Positions 11,254 through 20,078 of a stretch of 64,000 bases of DNA are shown one piece after another. Source of the stretch: Pseudomonas sp. MYb185 (GTDB lineage: Bacteria > Pseudomonadota > Gammaproteobacteria > Pseudomonadales > Pseudomonadaceae). The notes beneath the pieces were generated by a model. That model was not told the DNA's origin. It was given only the letters and a program-made list of their open reading frames with translations, and did not search any database. A program made the translations under genes and the position numbers. The DNA lies in the NCBI RefSeq assembly GCF_002979975.1, contig NZ_PCQD01000002.1, forward strand, positions 372,001-436,000, in the 5' to 3' direction. How positions within the stretch are numbered: position 1 is the stretch's first letter; each line of letters starts with the position of its first letter.

Positions 11254-12684
11254 TCAGCCGACATCCTTCTCGCGAATCTTCTCCACGATCGCCGTGGTCG
11301 AGCAGCTGTCGACGAACTTCAACACCTTCACCTCACCGCCGTAGGCCTGCACTATGGGCGCGCCGACCACCTGGTCGATGCCATAGTCACCGCCCTTGAC
11401 CAGCACATCAGGGCGTACCTGCTGCAGCAGGGCTTCGGGGGTGTCCTCGGCAAAGCTGACCACCCAGTCCACCGACTCCAGACCGGCCAGTACCGTCATC
11501 CGCCGCTCCACCGCATTGATCGGACGGCCCGGCCCCTTCAGACGGGTCACTGAGGCATCGTCATTGATCGCCACCACCAGACGGTCGCCCTGGCTACGTG
11601 CCTCTTCCAGATAACCGACATGACCGGCATGGATGATGTCGAAACAGCCGTTGGTGAATACGATCCGCTCACCATGTGCGCGCGCATCCTCCACAGCGAC
11701 CAGCAGTTGCTCAGTCGACATGACCCCGCGGCCAGCCCCCTGGGTCTGCTGAACTGCCCGGCGCAACTCAGGTGCACTGATCGCCGCGGTCCCCAGCTTG
11801 CCGATGACGATGCCCGCCGCCAGATTGGCCAGACCCACCGCATTGGGCAGTGACTCACCAGCGGCCAATGCCGTAGCCAGGGTGGAAATCACCGTATCAC
11901 CGGCACCGGTGACATCGAATACCTCACGAGCACGGGCCGGCAGATGCAATGCCGCCTCATCCTTGCGCAGCAGGGTCATGCCCTGCTCGCTGCGGGTCAC
12001 CAGCAGTGCCTGCAGATCCAGCTCGGTGATCAGCGCCATGCCCTTGTCCACCAGCTCCTGCTCACTGGCGCAGTGGCCGACGACCGCCTCGAACTCGGAC
12101 AGGTTCGGTGTAATCAGGGTCGCACCGCGATAGATCGAGAAATCCTTGCCCTTGGGATCGGCCAGTACCGGCAGGTTGCGCTCTCGCGCCAGCCGGATCA
12201 GCGCCTGGTGGTTGATCAGCGCGCCCTTGCCATAGTCGGAGAGAATCACCACCTTGACCTGGTCCAGCAGACCGCTGACGGTCTCCAGCATGGCCTCGCC
12301 GTCGGTGGCGAAGGGCTCTTCGAAATCCAGTCGCAGTAGTTGCTGGTGTCGGCTCATGACCCGCAGCTTGGTGATGGTCGGCTGTTCGGGATGGCTCTGG
12401 AATGCGCAATAGACGCCCGCCGCATTCAAGCGCTGCTGCAGGGTCTCGGCGGCCTCATCGGCACCGGTGACCCCAACCAGCCAGGCCGGTGCACCCAGCG
12501 CCGCAATGTTCAAGGCCACGTTGCCGGCACCGCCGGGGCGATCCTCGATCTGATCGACCTTGACTACCGGCACCGGTGCCTCCGGGGAAATACGCTGGGT
12601 CGGACCGTGCCAGTAGCGGTCCAGCATGACGTCACCCACTACCAGAACCGGTGCGGAATCAAAACGAGGCATGGTCAGTTTCAT
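11254..12684 (-). CDS. hldE: Bifunctional heptose-7-phosphate kinase / heptose-1-phosphate adenylyltransferase HldE
   Basis: HldE makes ADP-D-glycero-manno-heptose, the donor for the LPS inner core. The N-terminal ribokinase-like domain (to about residue 318) has [16 protein letters not shown] and the catalytic DVTGAGDTV motif. The C-terminal nucleotidyltransferase domain opens with [20 protein letters not shown], including the HxGH signature. With the start at MKLTMPRF the protein is 476 aa, the usual length; an ATG four codons earlier is possible and neither has a strong ribosome site. It follows msbA by 48 bp on the same strand, so the pair is probably co-transcribed. The heptose made here is used by WaaC and WaaF encoded at 36-38 kb. 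Confidence 0.95.
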   Translation of the reverse strand: MKLTMPRFDSAPVLVVGDVMLDRYWHGPTQRISPEAPVPVVKVDQIEDRPGGAGNVALNIAALGAPAWLVGVTGADEAAETLQQRLNAAGVYCAFQSHPEQPTITKLRVMSRHQQLLRLDFEEPFATDGEAMLETVSGLLDQVKVVILSDYGKGALINHQALIRLARERNLPVLADPKGKDFSIYRGATLITPNLSEFEAVVGHCASEQELVDKGMALITELDLQALLVTRSEQGMTLLRKDEAALHLPARAREVFDVTGAGDTVISTLATALAAGESLPNAVGLANLAAGIVIGKLGTAAISAPELRRAVQQTQGAGRGVMSTEQLLVAVEDARAHGERIVFTNGCFDIIHAGHVGYLEEARSQGDRLVVAINDDASVTRLKGPGRPINAVERRMTVLAGLESVDWVVSFAEDTPEALLQQVRPDVLVKGGDYGIDQVVGAPIVQAYGGEVKVLKFVDSCSTTAIVEKIREKDVG

Positions 12685-12732
12685 TGCATCACTCACTTGT
12701 ATTCGGGTCCAGCCCTTCGGGCATGCTAAGTC

Positions 12733-14517
12733 TCAGACAGCCGGCGTCTCGTCCTGGAACTGCATGCTATGCAGCCGTGCATAGTAGCCGTTTTGTGCCA
12801 TCAGTTCGGTGTGACTGCCGCGCTCGACTATCTTCCCCTGATCCATCACCATGATGATGTCGGCCTTCTCGATGGTCGACAGGCGGTGGGCGATCACCAA
12901 AGCGGTACGCCCCTCCATGACGCTATCCAGCGCTGCCTGGATATGCCGCTCCGATTCGGTATCCAGCGCCGAGGTCGCCTCGTCCAGAATCAGGATCGGA
13001 GCATCGCATAACAGCGCACGGGCAATGGCCAGGCGCTGGCGCTGTCCGCCGGACAGCAGCACGCCATTCTCCCCCACCAGGGTATCGAAGCCCTGGGGCA
13101 ACTGCTCGATGAACTCCCGGGCATAGGCGGCTTCCGCTGCCTCGATGATCGCTTCACGCGGTGCGCCGGCCAGGTCACCATAGGCGATATTATTGGCCAC
13201 CGTATCATTGAACAGCGTCACATGCTGGGTCACCAGCGCTATGTGCTTGCGCAGATTGCGCAGCCGATATTCTTCCACCGCAACGCCGTCAATCAGGATC
13301 TGGCCCTGATCATGGTTGTAGAAACGGGGGATCAGATTGGCCAGGGTCGATTTGCCGCTACCGGAACGACCAACCAGCGCCACCATCTGTCCCGGCTCGA
13401 TAGTAAAGTTGATGTCCTGTAATACCTGCTTGTCGGAACCAGGATAGCGGAAGGACAGCTCGCTCACCTCGATACGGCCACTGACACGGTCACGCTCGAT
13501 ACGCCCGGTATCCTTCTCGGGCTCTTCGTCCAATTGCTCGAAGATACTCTCGGCGGCGGCGATACCCTTCTGGATATTGGCGCTGACCTCGGACAACTGA
13601 CGGATCGGCTTGGGCAATAGGCCGGCAGCGGTGATATAGGACACCAGGTCACCAGCGGTCGCATCACCGCGCAGAAACAGCACCAGGAACATCACCCCGG
13701 CCATCGCCCCGTAGGTCACCAGCTGCAAGGTGGGAGTGAACACAGCCCCGGTGCGCACCATCTTCAGGCCGCGCAGACGGTTGTTCTCACTGGCCAGGCG
13801 AAAGCGCTCGCTCTCATACTCCTCACCACCGAAGCTGCGTACCACCCGGTAACCGGTGATGGTCTCCGAGGTCACATGGGTGACATCGCCCATGGCCGTC
13901 TGGATCTTCCTGCTCTGCTTGCGAAACTTCTTGCTGGTGCTGTTGACCATCAGACCGATCAGCGGCAATACCGCCATCAGCACCAGCGTCAGCTTCCAGT
14001 TCATCCACAACAGATAACCGAACAGGAAGATCACTGTCATGCCTTCGCGGAACACCACCTTGATCGCATCGGTGGCCGCCCCGGTGACCATGGTCACGTT
14101 GAAGGTAACCCGGGACACAAGATGGCCGGAATTGTTGTTATCGAAATAGCGGTTGGGCAGTGTCAGCAGATTATCGAACAGGGCCGTGCGCAGATCGTGC
14201 ACTACCCCCAGGGAGACCTTGGCGATGAAGTAGTTACCAAGATAGGAGCCGATCCCCTGGTACACGGCCACCAGAATGATGAACAGCGGAAAGCCCCAGA
14301 TCAGTGGCACACCGAGAAACAGCGCCGAACTGCCCTCATTCAGTCCATCGACGAAATACTTCAGCATCCAGGCCATGGCTGGCTGGCTGGAAGCGAAGAT
14401 CATGAAGCCGAAAATACTGACGGCGAAGGGCAGCCAGTAGGGTTTGACATAACCGAGCAGACGCAAATAGATGCGTGCACTTGAGCGGACAAAACTTTCT
14501 TTTCGAGAATCCGACAT
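12733..14517 (-). CDS. msbA: Lipid A export ABC transporter MsbA
   Basis: MsbA flips lipid A-core across the inner membrane using ATP. The 594-aa protein has an N-terminal transmembrane domain of about six helices. The nucleotide-binding domain has Walker A GRSGSGKST, signature LSGGQRQRLAIARAL, Walker B ILILDEATSALD and the switch histidine in ALVIAHRLST. The start MSDSRKESF was chosen because GAAGAG precedes it at a suitable distance and it removes an unsupported 28-residue extension. It is divergent from the kinase-like gene at 14667 and upstream of hldE. Confidence 0.94.
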   Translation of the reverse strand: MSDSRKESFVRSSARIYLRLLGYVKPYWLPFAVSIFGFMIFASSQPAMAWMLKYFVDGLNEGSSALFLGVPLIWGFPLFIILVAVYQGIGSYLGNYFIAKVSLGVVHDLRTALFDNLLTLPNRYFDNNNSGHLVSRVTFNVTMVTGAATDAIKVVFREGMTVIFLFGYLLWMNWKLTLVLMAVLPLIGLMVNSTSKKFRKQSRKIQTAMGDVTHVTSETITGYRVVRSFGGEEYESERFRLASENNRLRGLKMVRTGAVFTPTLQLVTYGAMAGVMFLVLFLRGDATAGDLVSYITAAGLLPKPIRQLSEVSANIQKGIAAAESIFEQLDEEPEKDTGRIERDRVSGRIEVSELSFRYPGSDKQVLQDINFTIEPGQMVALVGRSGSGKSTLANLIPRFYNHDQGQILIDGVAVEEYRLRNLRKHIALVTQHVTLFNDTVANNIAYGDLAGAPREAIIEAAEAAYAREFIEQLPQGFDTLVGENGVLLSGGQRQRLAIARALLCDAPILILDEATSALDTESERHIQAALDSVMEGRTALVIAHRLSTIEKADIIMVMDQGKIVERGSHTELMAQNGYYARLHSMQFQDETPAV

Positions 14518-14626
14518 AAGCTCTTCGCGAAATGGAATCAGGCCGGGGAGTTTATCACAGCATAGAGCTGCGCTCCGGGTTGCCATCACCGGTACATACA
14601 AGCGCCATGATGGATGAGCCGCAGGC

Positions 14627-14658
14627 CCCGATACGGTAAACTACCGTTTTATCTCGGG
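14627..14658. promoter_or_regulatory. Inverted repeat in the msbA / kinase-like gene divergent region
   Basis: ACGGTA-AAC-TACCGT (14633-14647) is a perfect 6+6 palindrome. It is enclosed by CCCGA (27-31 of this block) and TCGGG (54-58), which can extend the stem. It lies just before the AAGGTGGC ribosome site of the gene at 14667. It could be an operator or a translation-controlling hairpin. No known regulator site is recognised. Confidence 0.4.
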
Positions 14659-14666
14659 AAGGTGGC

Positions 14667-15263
14667 ATGCAGGCACTGGATTCAGCGCAATACAATCGCT
14701 GGCGCGACAATGCGGAGGTATTGGAGCGGGACGGACACGGCGAGAAGGTGCTGCGCCTTGCCGACGGCACCTTTCTCAAACTGTTCCGGCGCAAGAGCTG
14801 GTTTTCCAAAACCGCCTTCTACACGCCAGCCCAACGCTTCGCCGACAATGCGGCAGCCCTCCAGCGTCTGGGTATCCCCTGTCCCCATGTCCTGCAGCTT
14901 TATCGGCTGAGCAATCCATACCGCTCAGTGGTGCATTACGAACCACTGCCCGGCCTGACGCTGCGTCAACTGCTCACCCAGGACCCCAACCTGGATCAAC
15001 TGGAACTCTTCGCTCGGCTGGCCGAATTCATCACCCACCTGCATGACGTCGGGGTCTATTTCAGGTCGCTACACATGGGCAATATCGTCCTGACGCCTGA
15101 TAACAAGCTGGGGTTGATCGATATCTCCGATATGCGCTGCCTGGGCAGGCCGCTGTCCCGGCGGATGCGTGACAGGAACTACCAGCACCTGCTGCGCTAC
15201 GAGGCGGATTGGGCACTGGTGAACCCGAATATCGGGACACTGTTCATGTTCAGCAAGGGATAG
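14667..15263 (+). CDS. Kinase-like protein of the LPS core cluster (possible pseudokinase)
   Basis: This 198-aa protein has the layout of the WaaP/InaA-type small kinase fold. There is a nucleotide-loop region (KVLRLADGTFLKLFRR), a hinge-like segment (VVHYEPLPGLTLRQLL) and a catalytic-loop equivalent FITHLHDVGVYFRSLHMGNIVL followed by LGLIDISDM. The asparagine (GN) and the metal-site aspartate (LIDIS) are present. The place of the catalytic HRD aspartate reads FRS, so activity is doubtful. P. aeruginosa has a related gene next to msbA. AAGGTGGC precedes the ATG. A role in core phosphorylation or regulation is inferred from position only. Confidence 0.7.
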   Translation: MQALDSAQYNRWRDNAEVLERDGHGEKVLRLADGTFLKLFRRKSWFSKTAFYTPAQRFADNAAALQRLGIPCPHVLQLYRLSNPYRSVVHYEPLPGLTLRQLLTQDPNLDQLELFARLAEFITHLHDVGVYFRSLHMGNIVLTPDNKLGLIDISDMRCLGRPLSRRMRDRNYQHLLRYEADWALVNPNIGTLFMFSKG

Positions 15264-15327
15264 GCTGGCGGCGTCACGTCAGCCCACTCTCGGGCTGAGC
15301 AGGAGCAGAAGTACCTGCAGACCCAGC

Positions 15328-16755
15328 TCAGCGGGAAGGAACAGTTCGCTGCTGGGGCAACTCCCTCACCCAGAACAGTTCGTGCCGGCGCACCGCTTTT
15401 CGCAGATATTCATTGTCACCCGTGCTCGGCCAGCGCCTGCCAGCCAGCACGCGCTGGATATGACGACGCAGTCGACGCTTGAAGGGCAACGGAGGCTGCA
15501 GATCATGGTGCATCAACAACGCCATGGCCTTGTCCAACTGCTGATGCTCATCCAGCACATGACTGAACAGCTCATCCGCCGGCAATTCGACCAGCGCCGG
15601 TGGCAATGCCACACCGGTATTGGCATCTCCCATCGGCCAGCGATCATTGTCATGCAGGTGGTTGGCGTATAAAAATAGTCGCCTGGGCTGCCAGGCACTA
15701 CGCTCCACTGCCTGAAAGAATGCCCGCGTGCAGGCGATATGGTCCGCATGGGGGTCCAGCTCAGGATGCGGCATGACCACAACCTCAGGTTTGAAATGCT
15801 CCAGGCAGGCTGCCAGATCTGCCACCAGGTTCGTCCATGTTGGCAGCCCATCGGCATCACCGGGCAAATCGATCGTGTTGAAACGTCGCGCGGACCGGAT
15901 ATCCATTTCACCGGACTCCTTCGACCCGAAGGCTTGCTCCGGCTGCGCCGCCATCGCCGGCAATTGCATGCAGTAATATCCCAGTTGCACACAGTCTGTC
16001 TGCCGTACACCGCCCCATAGCGGAATAGCCAGGCTATCCCAGACCCGCAGACGCCCCTTCAAGCGGGCCGCGGCCGCCTTCGCCAAACCGAGCCGTTGAT
16101 AATGTCGCGCCTCGATCTCGCCCTGGGTAAGGGTAACGATACGCACCTTCTCAGTGCTGCTGTACAAGCCGAAAGCCGCCAACTCGGCATCGTCGGCATG
16201 GGGTGCAAGGATGAGCATGTTCTCTGCCTGTGGACTGGGCTGAGAGAAGACGAATAAACGAACACCAGGGGCGATAGAGCAGAATCGGCAACGAACGATC
16301 AGGTTGCCAGCTTGCAGCTGTGTCGCCTGGCCAGTGAGGTTCACATAGCGCACACCCCGCGCACCACGCTCAAAAGTTTGTCGGTCACGACCAATATGGA
16401 TCACTGGATCCAGCAGCCAACCCAACCTGGAGCTACGCAACTCCACTCGCGCAATAAGTGTCGCCTGATCCAGATTGACCTGGCCATCGCCCGGCTCCAG
16501 CGTCCAACGGCCATCCACTACCCGCACCGCCATCGATGCAGTGTGTTCAGGGAAGCGATAACGGTAATCTCCCTGCGGCGAGTAGAACAGGTGATCGGCA
16601 AACCAGGCTTCATGCACCAGCCAAGCCAGCAGCAATCCCAGCGGAAACAGCCAGGGCGAGAACTCGATACTGACCATGGCCAATAATGCCAGAATACCCA
16701 CCATGGCAACCCGTTTGTTACGCCGATAGCGCTTGAGCAGTTGCTGTTTACGCAT
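15328..16755 (-). CDS. dnpA: PIG-L family de-N-acetylase, DnpA-like
   Basis: This 475-aa protein has two N-terminal membrane helices (VAMVGILALLAMVSIEFSPWLFPLGLLLAWLV). A PIG-L deacetylase domain follows, with the zinc motif APHADDAELAAFG near residue 185 and the second signature MPHPELDPHADH. The family removes N-acetyl groups from sugars. In P. aeruginosa the gene at this place, dnpA, affects drug tolerance and probably LPS. It begins five bases after the mig-14 stop, so both are one operon, in the order I recall for P. aeruginosa. The exact substrate is not known to me. Confidence 0.82.
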   Translation of the reverse strand: MRKQQLLKRYRRNKRVAMVGILALLAMVSIEFSPWLFPLGLLLAWLVHEAWFADHLFYSPQGDYRYRFPEHTASMAVRVVDGRWTLEPGDGQVNLDQATLIARVELRSSRLGWLLDPVIHIGRDRQTFERGARGVRYVNLTGQATQLQAGNLIVRCRFCSIAPGVRLFVFSQPSPQAENMLILAPHADDAELAAFGLYSSTEKVRIVTLTQGEIEARHYQRLGLAKAAAARLKGRLRVWDSLAIPLWGGVRQTDCVQLGYYCMQLPAMAAQPEQAFGSKESGEMDIRSARRFNTIDLPGDADGLPTWTNLVADLAACLEHFKPEVVVMPHPELDPHADHIACTRAFFQAVERSAWQPRRLFLYANHLHDNDRWPMGDANTGVALPPALVELPADELFSHVLDEHQQLDKAMALLMHHDLQPPLPFKRRLRRHIQRVLAGRRWPSTGDNEYLRKAVRRHELFWVRELPQQRTVPSR

Positions 16756-16759
16756 GCCC

Positions 16760-17659
16760 TTATCTCACCTCATACACGGGAACACGCCTGCACCAGCGAT
16801 CCTTGTACTGACGGTCAGCACGGCCAAATGAATAGCGCAGGGTCTTGCCGAGATCACGGGCGTGCCTCCACTCGGCCTGAGTGTTCACGAAACTCAATAC
16901 GCTGCCTGGACTCAGTTCGTTGAACACCGGGTCCACCCCGCCATTGATGTACTCAACACTGACCCACTCGGGCGATTCCACCCGGTACAGCACCTGAAAC
17001 GCGGCCGGAACACCATCGATACTAATGAAGCTGCCGGTCATGAATCCCCGCAGCAGACTGAACACCTCCACCAGGTAATCCTTACCCGGCACCGCGAATC
17101 CCCAGCGCTTCTCAAACAGGGCGGTGTATATCTCCGCCTGATCGACAGCCGATAGCTGACTGACCGGTGCAATAACGCCGCCCCGCTCTTCCAGTAAACG
17201 CAGCTCACGACGTTGGTTGTAGCGAAATTTCCTGCTGTACTGCTCAGGCTCCCGGGCCAGCGCAAGCTCTTCCTTCTGCTGTCGGAGAGTTGACACCCGG
17301 TCGACATGCAGCTCGGATATATAGCCACTGGCATGGCGTACCGATATGAGTGAACCCGGCGCCTGAGGCAGGATGATCTCGGCATTGCCCAAATCGAAAA
17401 CGCCACACTTCTTCTGACGTTTCAGCACCGCCTTGGCCAACGCCAGATGCTTGCCCCAGACAGGCATCGCCGCCTGCAGCTCACCTTCGCCAAACCAGCC
17501 CAGGTAATGCACCTCTATGCCAGCCAACGCTGATAACCCGGCTACGATCTCCGGGTGCGTCGCTACACTGCCACCCCAGCGCATCCAGGCCTGCTGGTAA
17601 TCCTGGGCATCGATGGGAGTCCAGCCACGCTCGCGATAAAGACGAAACAGGTCGAACAT
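16760..17659 (-). CDS. Mig-14 family protein (antimicrobial peptide resistance)
   Basis: This 299-aa protein resembles Salmonella Mig-14 and its Pseudomonas relatives, which help survival against cationic antimicrobial peptides and are thought to act at the inner membrane. Recognisable parts are RERGWTPIDAQDYQQAWMRWGGSVATHPE at the N-terminus and LRYSFGRADRQYKDRW near the end, with a GNAT/FemAB-like middle (RYNQRRELRLLEERGG). The start MFDLFRLYRERGW fits the family, although its ribosome site (AAGGCGG, about ten bases away) is ordinary; an in-frame start 20 codons earlier exists. It is followed directly by dnpA. Confidence 0.82.
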   Translation of the reverse strand: MFDLFRLYRERGWTPIDAQDYQQAWMRWGGSVATHPEIVAGLSALAGIEVHYLGWFGEGELQAAMPVWGKHLALAKAVLKRQKKCGVFDLGNAEIILPQAPGSLISVRHASGYISELHVDRVSTLRQQKEELALAREPEQYSRKFRYNQRRELRLLEERGGVIAPVSQLSAVDQAEIYTALFEKRWGFAVPGKDYLVEVFSLLRGFMTGSFISIDGVPAAFQVLYRVESPEWVSVEYINGGVDPVFNELSPGSVLSFVNTQAEWRHARDLGKTLRYSFGRADRQYKDRWCRRVPVYEVR

Positions 17660-17663
17660 GGAA

Positions 17664-17747
17664 CTAGGCCGCCTTGCGCTGGGCAGAGGAGGCTCCACTG
17701 GATGCAGCGCACAAAGCATCAGTGGTGAACCCGTGATTTTTGGCCAT
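17664..17747 (-). CDS. Possible 27-residue upstream ORF before mig-14
   Basis: On the reverse strand an ATG opens 28 codons (MAKNHGFTTDAL..., ending RKAA and TAG) that stop four bases before the mig-14 ATG, in another frame. The ORF overlaps the alternative longer mig-14 start. It could be a short leader whose translation couples to mig-14, or chance. No family is recognised and its own ribosome site is weak. Confidence 0.2.
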   Translation of the reverse strand: MAKNHGFTTDALCAASSGASSAQRKAA

Positions 17748-18036
17748 AGCTATCCCGATGCCTCTGCAGGAAGCATGACTTCCCCGCTTGGGCACAACCT
17801 CATGATGATGAAATAACGAACTTGAAGGGCGGCATCTGCCAGCGGACCTAATATAGGGAAATTTGCTTTCCCGCTGTTGGGTTTCCGCGTTTCGTTCAGG
17901 AAGCGTTCAGCTTCCCAGGGAGGGAGGCCATGCGCGCGCTCTACCTACGCAGCATGACCATACGGGACGGCAGGCATGAGGTATGCCGCAGCCGCTTGCA
18001 AGATGAGTACTGCACCCAGGCGAGACAAGAAGAGAC
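17748..18036. other. Non-coding gap upstream of mig-14
   Basis: This stretch is more AT-rich than its surroundings. It holds a perfect 6-bp stem GGAAGC/GCTTCC at 17899-17915 and, on the reverse strand, a TATATT box near 17852 that could serve mig-14. A forward ORF with a purine-rich GGGAGGGAGG before its ATG (17930) runs into the 3' end of the histidine phosphatase gene and is not convincing. I see no other gene here. Confidence 0.45.
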
Positions 18037-18678
18037 TCAATGCCCGAATGTTAAATCCCAATCCTCAGGATCAATAAAACCTAGCACTTTGACCACCTCA
18101 GGATTATCTTCGAGCGACAGGAAAATTGCCGAACCGTACGAGGGTAGCTCTTCGGCATAACCCAATGCCTCTTGAGCATGATTGATGCAGTGACTGTGAG
18201 TGACCAGGATCAGATTCCGGTCCGCCTGCTTGTTGCTCAGAGCATTGTCGATAAAATCCTCTTCGCAACTGGCTAGCCAATCGCGCTCTTCCCCAACATC
18301 ACCAAATACCAATGCCTCGGTCTCTGCTGTTCTCAGCGCGGGGCTGTTGTAGACAATCGCTTTATCCAAACCCAGCTCGCCAAAATCTTCATGAAGCTCG
18401 TCCCCAACCAGTTTGGCACGTGCGGTCAGCCCACTCTTGTCGGTCAGACAGGGCACATCGTATCGATCACAACGCTCAAGATGGCGCAGCAAGACAACAA
18501 CCTCCCCCCTGTCCCAGGATTGCAAGAGTTCACCTGTGTAATGCCGGTGCTCTTCCGAGAGATCGGCAATCGCCGGCGGCTCAAGCACGAAATACAGCAG
18601 CGCGCTGGCAAGGAGCGAGACCCCCAATGAAAGTTTATAGCGATTGAGCCATCCGGTTAGGCCTGACAGGTAATGCAT
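18037..18678 (-). CDS. Membrane-anchored histidine phosphatase family protein (Ais/PmrG-like)
   Basis: This 213-aa protein has one N-terminal membrane anchor (YKLSLGVSLLASALLYFVL). A histidine phosphatase domain follows. The phosphate pocket is VVVLLRHLERCDR, with the nucleophile His in the RH motif, and the second histidine is in LILVTHSHC. The branch resembles the Ais/PmrG proteins that remove phosphate from LPS core heptose, which fits the neighbourhood of core kinases, but the similarity is general and the substrate is inferred. AGGA stands eight bases before the ATG. It follows the pse operon after a 317-bp gap and so probably has its own promoter. Confidence 0.75.
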   Translation of the reverse strand: MHYLSGLTGWLNRYKLSLGVSLLASALLYFVLEPPAIADLSEEHRHYTGELLQSWDRGEVVVLLRHLERCDRYDVPCLTDKSGLTARAKLVGDELHEDFGELGLDKAIVYNSPALRTAETEALVFGDVGEERDWLASCEEDFIDNALSNKQADRNLILVTHSHCINHAQEALGYAEELPSYGSAIFLSLEDNPEVVKVLGFIDPEDWDLTFGH

Positions 18679-18918
18679 TGGCTAGGTCCTGCTTTTAGAT
18701 TGGGGATCCTGATGGACCATGTATATGAAAGAGCGCTTCATATGCTTGATGCAAGCAGGCAGCATGAGACCAGCACTGAGACGTATTCGCAACAAAATTC
18801 TTATTATTTCTCGCCTAGAATGGTTCTGGCTACGCTGCTGGATAACCTTGATCAGGCACTGCGGCGAACTCATTGTCTGCTGAGGCAGAAAACCCTTTAA
18901 GTTAAGTGCCTGCCATCA

Positions 18919-18958
18919 GGTCAGATAAAATTAAGAATATCGTAATTGTCATCTGACC
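18919..18958. repeat. Inverted repeat GGTCAGAT...ATCTGACC in an AT-rich gap
   Basis: An 8-bp perfect inverted repeat encloses 24 AT-rich bases between pseI and the histidine phosphatase gene. It resembles dispersed repeats often seen beside IS200/RAYT-type transposases, but only one copy is present in this window, so the mobile origin is a guess. The rest of the 317-bp gap (18679-18995) carries no gene I can support. Confidence 0.4.
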
Positions 18959-18995
18959 CCGGCTATTGCTAGCAGTGGATAGAGCAAAGCGTGTT

Positions 18996-20075
18996 TCAGT
19001 TTGAGCCGTGCCCTTCAGATGGGCTCAGAGCTTCGAGCGAAACCGGCGTACAGCTGACCACATCTCGATTAACCCGTCTACCGATAACATCATGGTGCCT
19101 TTTTGGCGCCATACCAAAGCCAGGTCTAACACTACGTATGGCATCAGCAGTGATGACATCACCCGCCTTCAGATCCTTCACAAAGTACAGTGACCGCCGA
19201 AACTGTGCATTACCCTGCTCACTGGATTTGCGACCATAATTCACCTCACCCAGCGCAGACCAGGCCGTCTTGCTGTCACGACATAAAGCGGCCAGCTCAG
19301 CCGGCTCCAGCGAAAAGCTGTCATCAGGGCCACCACCACTGCGATCCAGCGTGAAGTGCTTTTCAATGATGGAGGCGCCCAGCACCACGCTGGCAATCGC
19401 CGTGGTATTGTCCAGGGTGTGGTCGGACAACCCTGTAACCAGCCCATAACGGGCCACCATATCAGGTATGGTGCGCAGGTTGTAATCGGCAGCCGGTGCG
19501 GGGTAGCCGCTGACGCAATGCAGTACAGCCAACTCTTTACAGCCACCGTCACGCGCCGCCTCAATGGCTTCACTGATCTCATCGGCATCGGCCATGCCGG
19601 TTGAGATGATCATCGGCTTGCCGGTGCTCGCCACATACTTGATCAGCGGTAGGTCGACGGCTTCGAAGGACGCAATCTTGTACGCTGGGGCATTCAGATC
19701 TTCCAACAAGTCCACAGCGGTATTGTCGAACGGGGAACTGAAGATGGTGATACCCAGTTCACGGGCGCGCTCGAACAGCGGTTTATGCCAGTCCCACGGC
19801 ATGTGGGCTTCCTGGTACAGCTGGTACAGCGTCTTGCCGTCCCACAGCCCACCGTGGATCTGAAACTCTTCCGAGTCACAATCCAGGGTAATGGTATCGG
19901 CGGTATAGGTCTGCAGCTTAACCGCATCCGCACCGGCTTTCTTGGCTTCTTCGATGATTTTCAGCGCGGTACCCAGGCGGCCATTATGGTTGGCGGATAG
20001 TTCGGCGATGATATAGGGTGACGCGTCGCTGGCGATACGGCGCCCGGCAATAGTGATGTAGGGAATGGTGGACAT
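18996..20075 (-). CDS. pseI: Pseudaminic acid synthase PseI
   Basis: PseI condenses 2,4-diacetamido-2,4,6-trideoxy-L-altrose with phosphoenolpyruvate to give pseudaminic acid. The 359-aa protein has the NeuB-type TIM barrel (IIAELSANHNGRLGTALKIIEEAKKAGADAVKLQTYTADT, ISTGMADADEI, SDHTLDNTTAIASVVLGASIIEKHFTLDRSGGGPDDSFSLEP). A C-terminal antifreeze-like SAF domain starts near residue 290 (RRSLYFVKDLKAGDVI). The pattern WDGKTLYQLYQEAHMPWDWHKPLF points to PseI rather than sialic acid synthase. It is the last gene of the six-gene pse operon, three bases after pseH. Confidence 0.93.
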   Translation of the reverse strand: MSTIPYITIAGRRIASDASPYIIAELSANHNGRLGTALKIIEEAKKAGADAVKLQTYTADTITLDCDSEEFQIHGGLWDGKTLYQLYQEAHMPWDWHKPLFERARELGITIFSSPFDNTAVDLLEDLNAPAYKIASFEAVDLPLIKYVASTGKPMIISTGMADADEISEAIEAARDGGCKELAVLHCVSGYPAPAADYNLRTIPDMVARYGLVTGLSDHTLDNTTAIASVVLGASIIEKHFTLDRSGGGPDDSFSLEPAELAALCRDSKTAWSALGEVNYGRKSSEQGNAQFRRSLYFVKDLKAGDVITADAIRSVRPGFGMAPKRHHDVIGRRVNRDVVSCTPVSLEALSPSEGHGSN

Positions 20076-20078
20076 AAG

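Noticed and set aside
17930-18160. 76-codon plus-strand ORF with a purine-rich GGGAGGGAGG before its ATG
   Set aside because: It runs antisense into the histidine phosphatase 3' end, has no recognisable similarity and changes composition half way.
18673-18900. 75-codon plus-strand ORF in the gap beside the histidine phosphatase gene
   Set aside because: It starts inside the phosphatase start region, lacks a ribosome site and looks like a chance frame in an AT-rich gap.
18996-20075. Sialic acid (NeuB) rather than pseudaminic acid synthesis
   Set aside because: PseB, PseC, PseG and PseH are all present and specific to the Pse route; there is no NeuA/NeuC-type gene.
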